From contig NZ_JBHRUG010000017.1 in NCBI RefSeq assembly GCF_042646605.1, forward strand, positions 310,001 to 374,000: a stretch of DNA of 64,000 nt, in the 5' to 3' direction. The notes under the pieces are model-generated. The model was not told the origin of the DNA, searched no databases, and saw nothing but the letters and a program-made list of their open reading frames with translations. The stretch comes from Litchfieldella rifensis (GTDB taxonomy: Bacteria > Pseudomonadota > Gammaproteobacteria > Pseudomonadales > Halomonadaceae). This document shows, one piece after another, positions 9,228-17,093 of the stretch. The translations under genes and the position numbers were made by a program. Each line of letters opens with the position of its first letter. Position 1 is the stretch's first letter.

Positions 9228-10913
9228 TTACATATTGGGGTAGTTGGGTCCGCCGCCGCCTTCTGGGGCCACCCAGGTAATGTTCTGCGCCGGATCCTTG
9301 ATATCGCAGGTCTTGCAGTGGATGCAGTTCTGGAAATTGATCTGGAACTTCGGCTGTCCCGCCTCATCCTCCACCACTTCGTAGACCCCTACCGGGCAAT
9401 AGCGTTGTGCCGGCTCGGCATATGTCGGCAGATTGTCGCGGATCGGCAGTTCCGGATCGGTAAGCCTGAGGTGACAGGGCTGGTCCTCTTCGTGGTTGGT
9501 GTTGGACAGGAACACCGAGGAGGGTTTGTCGAACGAGAGTTTGCCATCCGGCTTGGGATAGTCGATCTTCTCGCATTCGGCGGCCGGCTTGAGCGCAGCA
9601 TGGTCCGGGGTGGTGTCGTGAAGGGTAGGCAGCTTGCCACCGACGAGTTGATCGAGGAAATTGTAGGCGCCTCCACCCACTGTGCCGTACTTGTGGATCG
9701 CCGGACCGAAGTTGCGCGAGGCCTCGAGTTCCTGGTAGGCCCAGCTCTGCTCCCAGCGCGTGGTGAAGGCAGTGAGTTCATGCCCGCCCTCGTCACCGCT
9801 GTCGATGGCCTCGAAGACCGTTTCCGCGGCCACCAGGCCGGATTTCATTGCCGTGTGCAGGCCCTTGATCTTGGCGAAGTTCAGCGTCCCCGCTTCGCAG
9901 CCGATCAGCAGCCCACCGGGGAAGGTCATTTTCGGCAGGCAGTTGAGCCCGCCCTTGGTGATGGAGCGGGCGCCATAGGCCACCCGCGAGCCGCCCTCCA
10001 GATATTGCTTGAGCAGCGGGTGGTGCTTCATGCGCTGGAACTCGTCGAATGGCGACAGCCACGGGTTCTGGTAGGACAGATCCATGATCAGGCCTACCAC
10101 CACTTGCTGATTCTCGGCATGATAGAGGAACCAGCCGCCATGGGTGTGCTTGTCCAGTGGCCAGCCGGAACCGTGCAGTACCAAGCCAGGCTCGTGCTGG
10201 TCGGCCGGCACGTCCCACAGTTCCTTGAGGCCGATGCCATAGTGCTGAGGATCCTTTCCGGCGGCCAGGTCGAACGTGGCAATCAGACGCTTGCCCAGAT
10301 GACCGCGGGAGCCTTCGGCGAACAGTGTGTACTTGGCGCGCAGTTCCATGCCCGGCATGTGGCTGTCCTTGGGCTGGCCGTCGGCGCCGATACCCATGTC
10401 GCCGATGACGATGCCTCGCACCGTGTCGTCGGTGTCCAGCAGGACCTCCTGGGCGGCGAAGCCGGGGAAGATCTCCACGCCGAGGTCTTCGGCCTGTTCG
10501 GCCAGCCAGCGGCACAAATTACCGGCGCTGATCACGTAGCAGGGGGTATCGCCACCGGGGTGCCGGCTACCGGTATTGTGCATCGACTTGGGCACCAGGG
10601 CGTTGGGCAGTCTCCAGGACTTCTCGGCATCGCTGAGCAGATGGACCTCGTCGCGCGTCGCCGGGGTCGTCAGGGGGGCACCGCGTTGCTCCCAGTCGGG
10701 GAACAACTCCTGCAGTGCGCGTGGTTCGAAGACGGCACCGGAGAGGATATGGGCGCCGACCTCGGAGCCTTTCTCGACCACGCATACCGTCAGTTCCCGC
10801 TCGGCCTCGTTGGCCTGCTGCATCAGGCGACAGGCCGCGGCCAGGCCCGCGGGCCCGGCTCCGACGATGACCACGTCGAAATCCATGAATTCGCGTTCAC
10901 CCTGCTGTTCCAC
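9228..10913 (-). CDS. etfD: Electron transfer flavoprotein:ubiquinone oxidoreductase
   Basis: A 561-residue membrane-associated flavoprotein passing electrons from reduced ETF to ubiquinone during fatty-acid and amino-acid oxidation. The FAD fold FDVVIVGAGPAGLAAA is at the N-terminus, and the C-terminus has the 4Fe-4S cysteines in RYCPVGVYEV and FQNCIHCKTCDI. I chose the GTG at 10913 because AAAGGAGGAG (10921-10930, reverse strand) sits seven bases before it. An earlier in-frame start at 10937 lies upstream of that site, and a later ATG at 10886 is the alternative. It is divergent from etfB. Confidence 0.95.
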   Translation of the reverse strand: MEQQGEREFMDFDVVIVGAGPAGLAAACRLMQQANEAERELTVCVVEKGSEVGAHILSGAVFEPRALQELFPDWEQRGAPLTTPATRDEVHLLSDAEKSWRLPNALVPKSMHNTGSRHPGGDTPCYVISAGNLCRWLAEQAEDLGVEIFPGFAAQEVLLDTDDTVRGIVIGDMGIGADGQPKDSHMPGMELRAKYTLFAEGSRGHLGKRLIATFDLAAGKDPQHYGIGLKELWDVPADQHEPGLVLHGSGWPLDKHTHGGWFLYHAENQQVVVGLIMDLSYQNPWLSPFDEFQRMKHHPLLKQYLEGGSRVAYGARSITKGGLNCLPKMTFPGGLLIGCEAGTLNFAKIKGLHTAMKSGLVAAETVFEAIDSGDEGGHELTAFTTRWEQSWAYQELEASRNFGPAIHKYGTVGGGAYNFLDQLVGGKLPTLHDTTPDHAALKPAAECEKIDYPKPDGKLSFDKPSSVFLSNTNHEEDQPCHLRLTDPELPIRDNLPTYAEPAQRYCPVGVYEVVEDEAGQPKFQINFQNCIHCKTCDIKDPAQNITWVAPEGGGGPNYPNM

Positions 10914-11319
10914 GTCTTTTCTCCTCCTTTGCGACACCCATCGCCCGTGGGACCGTTAGCCAGTCAGACGTCAATTGTGCGTTATTCGGCCCGGGCTTGG
11001 TACCTGATTAGCGGTCTGCCGTTGTGGGTTCAAGTTATAAAACGGTCGTTTGCTTCTAGTTAACACCCATGATATGCATAATAAAGACGACAGGATACCC
11101 TTACCAAGAGGAGGGGGCGATCACGGAGGTGTGGTGAACGTTTGAATGATGCGGAAAAATGAAACATGCGCGGAGGATTGTCGCCGAGGGTGGCACTATG
11201 GCAGATTAACGCCCTGTTTCAGAGCTCTTTTATCTATCAAACGCTTGAATGATTTTACGATAAGGGCATGTCTGCTCGTTCTAACTGACGGTTCCCGATA
11301 CTGAACCAGCGAGGACACT
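10914..11319. promoter_or_regulatory. etfD-etfB divergent control region (406 bases, no gene)
   Basis: No convincing gene is present. The region must hold promoters for both etfD (leftward) and etfBA (rightward). It contains three related elements bearing AAACG/CGTTT: the inverted repeat AAACG-GT-CGTTT at 11040-11051, GAACGTTTGAATGAT at 11136-11150, and TCAAACGCTTGAATGAT at 11237-11253. The last two share a 14-base direct repeat with one mismatch. The first fits the published Pseudomonas PsrA operator form (G/C)AAAC-N2-4-GTTT(G/C) except at its left edge. A TACGAT hexamer at 11257-11262 could be a -10 for etfB. Confidence 0.5.
11040..11052. promoter_or_regulatory. PsrA-like operator candidate
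   Basis: The inverted repeat AAACGGTCGTTTG has five-base arms and a two-base centre. PsrA, a TetR-family fatty-acid-responsive repressor, binds AAAC-N2-4-GTTT sites in Pseudomonas, and etf genes are among its known or proposed targets. The identification is by motif only. Confidence 0.4.
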
Positions 11320-12069
11320 ATGAAAGTACTGGTCGCGGTCAAACGCGTCATCGACTACAACGTCAAGATCCGCGTCAAGGCGGACCACAGCGACGTCGAC
11401 CTCACCAACGTCAAGATGGCCATGAACCCGTTCTGCGAGATCGCCGTGGAAGAGGCGGTGCGCCTGAAAGAGAAGGGCGTGGCGAGCGAGGTGGTGGCGG
11501 TCACCGTCGGCCCCAAGGCCGCCCAGGAGCAGCTGCGTACCGCGCTGGCGCTGGGCGCCGACCGCGCCATCCATGTCGAGACCGATGCCAAGGTCGAGTC
11601 GCTGGCCGTGGCCAAGCTGCTGGCCAAGGTGGTCGCGGACGAGCAGCCGGGGCTGGTCATCCTCGGCAAGCAGGCGATCGACACCGACAACAACCAGACC
11701 GGCCAGATGCTCGCCGCCCTGACCGGGCTGGCCCAGGGCACCTTCGCCTCCGCGGTTCAGGTCGAGGGGGACAAGGTCACGGTCACCCGTGAGATCGACG
11801 GCGGCCTGCAGACCGTCGCGCTGTCGCTGCCGGCCATCGTCACCACCGACCTGCGCCTCAACGAACCGCGCTACGCCAAGCTGCCCGACATCATGAAGGC
11901 CAAGAAGAAGCCGCTCGCCGTCACCACCCCGGCCGAACTGGGGGTCGAGACCGCGTCCAAGGTCACGCTGCTCGAGGTCGAGCCGCCGGCCGAGCGCCAG
12001 GGCGGGATCAAGGTGGGCTCCGTCGATGAGCTCGTCGACAAACTCAAGAACGAAGCCAAAGTGCTTTGA
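11320..12069 (+). CDS. etfB: Electron transfer flavoprotein beta subunit
   Basis: A 249-residue protein starting MKVLVAVKRVIDYNVKIRVK, with ALALGADRAIHVE, LGKQAIDTDNNQTGQMLA (the AMP/domain III signature) and LRLNEPRYAKLPDIMKAKKK, the recognition loop for partner dehydrogenases. With EtfA it forms the soluble FAD/AMP heterodimer feeding EtfD. The gene ends 14 bases before etfA and probably forms an operon with it. Confidence 0.97.
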   Translation: MKVLVAVKRVIDYNVKIRVKADHSDVDLTNVKMAMNPFCEIAVEEAVRLKEKGVASEVVAVTVGPKAAQEQLRTALALGADRAIHVETDAKVESLAVAKLLAKVVADEQPGLVILGKQAIDTDNNQTGQMLAALTGLAQGTFASAVQVEGDKVTVTREIDGGLQTVALSLPAIVTTDLRLNEPRYAKLPDIMKAKKKPLAVTTPAELGVETASKVTLLEVEPPAERQGGIKVGSVDELVDKLKNEAKVL

Positions 12070-12083
12070 AAGGAGCGGATCGC

Positions 12084-13022
12084 ATGAGCATTCTGGTACT
12101 TGCCGACCATCACGACGGCCAGCTCGCCGGCGCCACCGCCCATGTGGTGGCCGCCGCCCAGCAGATTGCCAACGAGGGGGGTGGCGCCATCGATGTCCTG
12201 GTAGCGGGCGAGCATGTCGCGGCCATCGCCGAGGCGGCCGCCCGGCTCGACGGCGTGGCCCGGGTGCGTGTGGCGGACCATGCCGTCTACGCCCACCAAC
12301 TCGCCGAGCCGCTGGGCGACCTGCTCGCCGCATTGGCCGACGACTACACCCACGTGCTGGCCAGTGCCTCGACCCATGGCAAGAACGTGCTGCCGCGCGT
12401 CGCCGCGCTCAAGGACGTGTCGCAGCTCTCCGACGTCCTCGCCGTGGTCGGCGCCGATACCTTCCGGCGTCCGATCTACGCCGGCAACGCCATCGCCACC
12501 GTGCAGAGCGCCGATCCCCTCAAGGTGATCACCGTGCGCACCACGGCCTTCGATGCGGTGAGCGAGAGCGGCAGCGCCGCGATCGAGGCCGTCGACACCG
12601 TGGTCGACAACGCCCTGTCGACGTTTGTCGGCGAGGAGCTGGCGCAGAGCGAGCGCCCCGAACTGGGCGCGGCCAAGGTGGTGATCTCCGGCGGGCGCGG
12701 CATGGGCAGCGGCGACAACTTCAAGCTGCTCGAGGGCATCGCCGACAAGCTCGGCGCGGCGATCGGCGCCTCGCGCGCGGCGGTCGATGCCGGCTTCGTG
12801 CCCAACGACATGCAGGTCGGCCAGACCGGCAAGATCGTCGCCCCGGAGCTGTACATCGCGGTGGGCATTAGTGGGGCGATCCAGCACCTGGCGGGGATGA
12901 AGGACTCCAAGGTGATCGTCGCCATCAACAAGGACGAGGACGCGCCGATCTTCCAGGTCGCGGATTATGGCCTCGTGGGTGACCTGTTCGAGGTGCTGCC
13001 GGAGCTGGAGCAGAAGCTCTGA
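12084..13022 (+). CDS. etfA: Electron transfer flavoprotein alpha subunit
   Basis: A 312-residue FAD-binding subunit. The ATG at 12084 is chosen over the in-frame ATG at 12066, which overlaps etfB, because AAAGGAG lies at an ideal distance and MSILVLADHHDGQL is the family start. The FAD domain is complete: VISGGRGMGSGDNFKLLE, SRAAVDAGFVPNDMQVGQTGKIVAPELYIA, and the ending IFQVADYGLVGDLFEVLPEL. The stop is immediately followed by a decayed second copy of this 3' end (see 13022-13105). Confidence 0.97.
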   Translation: MSILVLADHHDGQLAGATAHVVAAAQQIANEGGGAIDVLVAGEHVAAIAEAAARLDGVARVRVADHAVYAHQLAEPLGDLLAALADDYTHVLASASTHGKNVLPRVAALKDVSQLSDVLAVVGADTFRRPIYAGNAIATVQSADPLKVITVRTTAFDAVSESGSAAIEAVDTVVDNALSTFVGEELAQSERPELGAAKVVISGGRGMGSGDNFKLLEGIADKLGAAIGASRAAVDAGFVPNDMQVGQTGKIVAPELYIAVGISGAIQHLAGMKDSKVIVAINKDEDAPIFQVADYGLVGDLFEVLPELEQKL

Positions 13023-13105
13023 TCTTCCAGGTCGCACTCTCGAGGGTCATCGGCTTGGTGGGCGATCGGTTCGAGGTCCTGCCGGAGCTCGAGAGCAAGT
13101 TGTAA
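13022..13105 (+). pseudogene. Decayed duplicate of the etfA 3' end
   Basis: Read in the frame that starts on the last base of the etfA stop, these 28 codons give IFQVALSRVIGLVG then DRFEVLPELESKL and a TAA. The genuine EtfA tail is IFQVADYGLVGDLFEVLPELEQKL. The two tails align along their length apart from a few-codon insertion and point changes, so the stretch is a remnant of another etfA copy, out of frame with the intact gene. No start or ribosome site belongs to it. It may be a scar of duplication or of allele replacement by recombination. Confidence 0.85.
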
Positions 13106-13140
13106 TTCCTGTCCCTATCGATCGGGATGACGCCATGTCG

Positions 13141-13168
13141 CCGGCCCTCGTACGAGGGCCGGTTTTTT
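13141..13168 (+). terminator. Rho-independent terminator after etfBA
   Basis: A perfect 22-base palindrome (13141-13162, arms CCGGCCCTCGT and ACGAGGGCCGG) is followed by six T residues. It lies just after the etfA remnant and before the TonB2 operon, and would end etfBA transcription. Confidence 0.9.
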
Positions 13169-13186
13169 GGTATTCGGGCTGTGGGC

Positions 13187-13205
13187 ATTATTGATAATTA
13201 TTATT
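13187..13205. promoter_or_regulatory. Fur-box-like site upstream of the TonB2 operon
   Basis: ATTATTGATAATTATTATT matches the 19-base consensus GATAATGATAATCATTATC at 14 positions, with the central GATAAT and the right ATTAT intact (GATAAT-T-ATTAT). It lies about 50 bases before the first gene of a TonB energising operon, a class normally repressed by Fur when iron is sufficient. Confidence 0.6.
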
Positions 13206-13256
13206 GTTTGAGATAGCGTGCAACTCCTATCGCCCCACAAGATCCTGGAGAACGCG

Positions 13257-14045
13257 GTGCAAGACAAGGTGACCATTCCCCGGTGGGTCCTGGCGATCCT
13301 GCTGTCATCCCTGACCCTGCCGACGCTAGCGGAGGACGAGCTGCTGGATGAGTCGCGCCACGCCCAACAGACACAGGCAGAGCTGCAGGCGCGCATCGAG
13401 GCCGCCGATGAGGCGACGCGGGAGCATCTCGCTGCATTACGGGAAGCGCGGCGTGAACGCCGACGCCTGGAGGCCTACAACGCCGAACTCGAGCCTATGG
13501 TCGAGCGTCAGGCGGAAACCCTCGAGAACCGTGAGCGAGCGCTGGAAACCCTGGCCGAGACTCGCGATGCCTTACCGGTACTGATGCGCGAGCTGGTCGA
13601 CCGTCTCGAACGATTCGTCGACACTGACCTGCCCTTTCTACGCGATGAGCGCCTGGCTCGTGTCGCGAGCCTGCGGTCGATGCTGGCCGATGGCGAACTC
13701 TCCCAGGCCGACAAGCTCGACCGGATTCTCGCGACCTGGCGCACCGAGCTGGACTATGGTCGTGAACTCGATGCCTGGAGCGGCCTGCTCGAGGCGGATG
13801 ACCCCTGGGAAGTCGATTACCTGCGCATCGGCCGGGTCGGGCTCTATTACCTGACGCCGGACGGTCGCCGGGGTGGCGTATGGAAGGCGGCCCGCGGTGA
13901 ATGGCAACCCCTCGAGGACGAGGCCCTGAGCGAGTTGCGCAAGGGGCTGCGGATCGCTCGCGACCAGCGCGCTCCCGAGTTGTTGGCGCTGCCGGTCTCG
14001 CAACGGGTAGCGGCGAGCGAAGGCGCAAAAGGAGGGGGCTCATGA
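13257..14045 (+). CDS. DUF3450 family periplasmic protein of the TonB2 operon
   Basis: A 262-residue protein with a signal peptide (PRWVLAILLSSLTLPTLA before EDELL), a long coiled coil (about residues 20-90, rich in Glu, Arg and Gln) and a C-terminal domain containing VDYLRIGRVGLYYLTPDG, typical of DUF3450. I prefer the GTG at 13257 (TGGAG six bases upstream) to the earlier GTG at 13218, which has no ribosome site. It overlaps ttpC by ATGA. In Vibrio and relatives this family precedes TtpC-ExbB2-ExbD2-TonB2; its own role is unknown to me. Confidence 0.85.
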   Translation: MQDKVTIPRWVLAILLSSLTLPTLAEDELLDESRHAQQTQAELQARIEAADEATREHLAALREARRERRRLEAYNAELEPMVERQAETLENRERALETLAETRDALPVLMRELVDRLERFVDTDLPFLRDERLARVASLRSMLADGELSQADKLDRILATWRTELDYGRELDAWSGLLEADDPWEVDYLRIGRVGLYYLTPDGRRGGVWKAARGEWQPLEDEALSELRKGLRIARDQRAPELLALPVSQRVAASEGAKGGGS

Positions 14046-15421
14046 AGATGGCCGCCATGACCACGGCCCGCTGCTGCCTGCTGGCGTTGCTGCTGTACTG
14101 GCCGGTTACCGGCGTGCAGGCCCAGTCCCCCAACGAATCCCTGGAAACCCTGCGCGCCGAACGGCAGGCTGCCGAGGCCCGGGACCGAGCGCGGCTGGCC
14201 GAATTGGTCGACGACCGGGAAGCGCTGGAAGCGGCGCTGGAGACGGCCGAGGCCGAGCGAGACGCCGCCCGTGAGCGGCGCGATGCGCTGGAGTCTCGTC
14301 GGCAAGCCCAGCGTGAGCGTCTGGAGGCGCTGGCCGACCAACGCCGAGAGCAGGGGGGCGATCTCGATAGCGTGTTGTCCGTGGTGTCGCGTCACAGCCG
14401 CGAACTGCGCGACGCCCTGGCCGACAGTTGGCTGACCGTCGGTGGTGCGGCCCTGCCCGAGCGCATCGAGGAACAAGCCGTGCTCGAGCGCCGACACCTG
14501 GAGACACTGGCCGACCGCCTGATGGGGTTGACCGTCGAGAGCGGTCGCGGCATTCGCTTTACCGCGCCGGTCGCCGGACCGTCGGGAGAGATCGAGCCAC
14601 GCGAAGTGATACGCCTGGGAGATTTCCTGGCATTCAGCGAGGGCAACCTGTTGCGGCACAGTGGCGAGGGGGATAGCCAACGCCTGGCCGTGGCCGAACG
14701 CACACCGCGTCCCGTCGCGTCGCGTCTCGAAGCCTTTCAGCGCGGAGAAGCCGACCGCGTGGCCTTGGACCCTACCAAGGGGCAGGTGATCGATGCCCTG
14801 GCGCAGCAGCCAGGCGTGATCGAGCGTTTTCATCAGGGGGGGGCCGTAGGCTATGTGGTGGTAGCGCTGGGTGTCCTTGGGCTACTGGTCGCCATGAGCC
14901 AGTATGCGTACCTGCTGCGGATCAGCATCACCCTGAAGCGCCAACTCGGCGATCTCGACAGCTTGCGTGACGACAACCCCCTGGGCCGGGTGCTGACCAG
15001 GTTTCGGGCCTTGGGCAGTGGGCATGCCCCCGAAGCCCTGGAAGCCCGGCTCGACGAAGCCTTGCTCGCCGAACAGCCACGCCTGGAGCGGGGCCAGCCG
15101 CTGGTCAAGTTGCTGGCAGCGGTGGCGCCGCTGCTCGGCCTGCTGGGAACCGTGACCGGAATGATCGTGACCTTCCAGTCGATCACGGTGTTCGGCACCG
15201 GCGACCCGCAATTGATGGCCGGAGGAATCAGCCAGGCGCTGGTGACCACCGTACTGGGCCTGATCACGGCCGTACCGTTGCTGTTTGCCCATACCGCGCT
15301 GTCCAGCCGCAGTCGCCATCTGGTAGGGGTGCTGGAAGGCCAGGCCAGTGCCGTGCTGGCGGAACATCTGGAAGCCCAGCGCAAGCCGGAGCGTCGCACG
15401 CATGATCCCGCTCTGGCTTGA
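14042..15421 (+). CDS. ttpC: TtpC-like MotA/TolQ/ExbB family protein of the TonB2 system
   Basis: A 459-residue protein: signal peptide (CCLLALLLYWPVTGVQAQ), a long periplasmic coiled coil (about residues 30-120), then a MotA/TolQ/ExbB proton-channel domain in the C-terminal half with membrane segments GYVVVALGVLGLLVAMSQYA, LLAAVAPLLGLLGTVTGMIV and ALVTTVLGLITAVPLLFAH. This extended ExbB architecture is the TtpC of Vibrio TonB2 systems, needed there for TonB2-dependent siderophore uptake. The ATG has AAAAGGAGG just upstream and overlaps the preceding stop. The exbB2 gene begins inside its last 20 bases. Confidence 0.87.
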   Translation: MKMAAMTTARCCLLALLLYWPVTGVQAQSPNESLETLRAERQAAEARDRARLAELVDDREALEAALETAEAERDAARERRDALESRRQAQRERLEALADQRREQGGDLDSVLSVVSRHSRELRDALADSWLTVGGAALPERIEEQAVLERRHLETLADRLMGLTVESGRGIRFTAPVAGPSGEIEPREVIRLGDFLAFSEGNLLRHSGEGDSQRLAVAERTPRPVASRLEAFQRGEADRVALDPTKGQVIDALAQQPGVIERFHQGGAVGYVVVALGVLGLLVAMSQYAYLLRISITLKRQLGDLDSLRDDNPLGRVLTRFRALGSGHAPEALEARLDEALLAEQPRLERGQPLVKLLAAVAPLLGLLGTVTGMIVTFQSITVFGTGDPQLMAGGISQALVTTVLGLITAVPLLFAHTALSSRSRHLVGVLEGQASAVLAEHLEAQRKPERRTHDPALA

Positions 15422-15938
15422 ACCGCTGGCCCGCCTGATCGATGCCGGTGGGGCGGTACTGGTAGCGATCGCCGTGGTGGCCACGTTGCTGTTTGCCATG
15501 GCGATCGAGCGTTGGTGGTATTTCCGCTTCACCCATCGGCGTGCTCGGCGTGCCCTGATTCGGCGCTGGAGCGCGCGTCACGATCATGCGAGCTGGAGTG
15601 CGCTGACCCTGCGCGAGGTCTGGACCCGGGAACTGATGGCGCGACTGCGGCGTACCTTGCCGTGGTTGAAGCTGCTGGTGGGGCTCTGTCCGCTGCTGGG
15701 ATTGCTGGGGACGGTCACCGGCATGATCAGTGTCTTCGACAGCCTTGCCCTCAGCGAGATCAATCAGGCCCGGGCCATGGCCGACGGCGTGGCGCGTGCC
15801 ACTCTGCCGACGTTGGCTGGCATGGCGGTGGCGGTGGCTGGCCTGCTGTTCACGACCCGACTCGAACAACTCATCAGGCGCGAGGACCAGAAGTTGCATG
15901 ACCGCATGGCTCGTGCCGCGGAGGAAGCCCATGCGTAG
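15402..15938 (+). CDS. exbB: ExbB-family proton channel protein (TonB2 system)
   Basis: A 178-residue inner-membrane protein. TM1 is GGAVLVAIAVVATLLFAMAI (about 16-35), TM2 is LKLLVGLCPLLGLLGTVTGM (about 89-108), TM3 is ATLPTLAGMAVAVAGLLFT. Compact ExbB2 proteins of this length are typical of TtpC-containing systems. It couples proton flow to TonB energisation with ExbD. The start overlaps ttpC by 20 bases and the end overlaps exbD by 8, so the operon is tightly coupled. Confidence 0.88.
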   Translation: MIPLWLEPLARLIDAGGAVLVAIAVVATLLFAMAIERWWYFRFTHRRARRALIRRWSARHDHASWSALTLREVWTRELMARLRRTLPWLKLLVGLCPLLGLLGTVTGMISVFDSLALSEINQARAMADGVARATLPTLAGMAVAVAGLLFTTRLEQLIRREDQKLHDRMARAAEEAHA

Positions 15939-16338
15939 ACGTCGCTTGAGTGCCGAGAGTGGCGAGGCCCACGAGGTCAACCTGACACCGATGCTGGATG
16001 TGGTCTTCATCATGTTGATCTTCTTCATCGTCACCACTAGCTTCATCAAGGAAAGCGGCGTGGAGATCGAGCGGCCACAATCGTCGGCGGCGTCGCCGCG
16101 CCCCGATGCCCAGGTGATGGTGGCGATCACCGCCGAGGATGCGGTTTGGGTCGACGGTCAGCCGGTGGACGTCCACCGGGTCGGCGGCGAGGTGGCGGAC
16201 CTCGTCAGCGGTGAGGGCGGCGTGGTCATTCAGGCCGATCGAGCCTCCACTACCGGGTTGTTGATCGAGGTCATGGACCGGATCCGCGAGGCCGGCGTTG
16301 ACAACGTTGCCGTGGCTGCCAGGCGGGGTTCCCCCTGA
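15931..16338 (+). CDS. exbD: ExbD-family biopolymer transport protein (TonB2 system)
   Basis: A 135-residue protein with one N-terminal TM in VNLTPMLDVVFIMLIFFIVT; the Asp in PMLD is the conserved proton-relay residue. The periplasmic part ends VIQADRASTTGLLIEVMDRI, as usual for ExbD. The ATG at 15931 is preceded by GGAGGAAG. Its TGA overlaps the tonB ATG (TGATG). Confidence 0.9.
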   Translation: MRRRRLSAESGEAHEVNLTPMLDVVFIMLIFFIVTTSFIKESGVEIERPQSSAASPRPDAQVMVAITAEDAVWVDGQPVDVHRVGGEVADLVSGEGGVVIQADRASTTGLLIEVMDRIREAGVDNVAVAARRGSP

Positions 16339-17090
16339 TGCGTGTCCTGCTGGCTGCAGTTGGCGGTGCGTTGCTGGCCTTGCTGCTGTTCCTGCTGTTG
16401 GCGCTGCTGGTCGCCCCACCGGAGGAGCCTCATGAGGTGGTCGAGATGTCGATGCCGATGACACTGGTGGAAGCGTCCGACCAGTCGCGGCAGGAGCCGG
16501 CATCGACGCCCAGCGAGACACCACCTCCACAGCCGCCGGAAGCGACGCCGCCGCCCCCGGTGCCCATGCCGGCACCGACTTTCGACAGTGACATAGCCCT
16601 GCCAGAGCCCGAGATGCCCGCCATGGAAGCCCCCGAGGTGGAGGTAGATACGCCATTACCGGAATTGGCCGAGGAGCAGCCCGCACCCGAGCCCGAACCC
16701 CGGCCAGAGCCTGAACCGGTCGAGATGCCACAGCCTGCCGAGCCGTCCGTGCAAGACGGCGAACCGGCAGCGGACTCTCAGGCTGAGGCACCGGCCAGTG
16801 AGAATAGCGCGGCGGCCGCTTCCGAAAGCATCGAGTCATCGCCACGTCCGACTTACCGTGAACCGCCGGAATATCCCGCACAAGCTCAGCGGCGCGGGCT
16901 GGAGGGCTTCGTGGAGGTCCACTTCACGATCGGTGCCGATGGCCGCGTGGTACCGGGCTCGATCGAGATCGTGGAGGCCCAGCCGCGCAACGTCTTCGAT
17001 CGAGCGGCACGTCGGTCGATCGCCCGCTGGGAGTTTCCCGCCGGGCAGCCGAGACGGGCCAGTCAGCGGCTGGAATTTCAGTTGAGGTGA
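16338..17090 (+). CDS. tonB: TonB protein (TonB2 system)
   Basis: A 250-residue protein with an N-terminal anchor (VLLAAVGGALLALLLFLLLALLV), a proline- and glutamate-rich periplasm-spanning linker (about 45-165, many PEPEP-type runs), and a C-terminal TonB domain with PPEYPAQAQRRGLEGFVEV and FDRAARRSIARWEFPAG. It carries energy from the ExbB/ExbD/TtpC complex to outer-membrane receptors. No receptor gene is present in this operon, so its client is unknown. Confidence 0.92.
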   Translation: MRVLLAAVGGALLALLLFLLLALLVAPPEEPHEVVEMSMPMTLVEASDQSRQEPASTPSETPPPQPPEATPPPPVPMPAPTFDSDIALPEPEMPAMEAPEVEVDTPLPELAEEQPAPEPEPRPEPEPVEMPQPAEPSVQDGEPAADSQAEAPASENSAAAASESIESSPRPTYREPPEYPAQAQRRGLEGFVEVHFTIGADGRVVPGSIEIVEAQPRNVFDRAARRSIARWEFPAGQPRRASQRLEFQLR

Positions 17091-17093
17091 GCC

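Noticed and set aside
9318..11063. 581-codon open frame antisense to etfD
   Set aside because: The reverse-strand protein has FAD and FeS motifs of EtfD; the forward frame is low-complexity with no recognisable domain and covers the control region.
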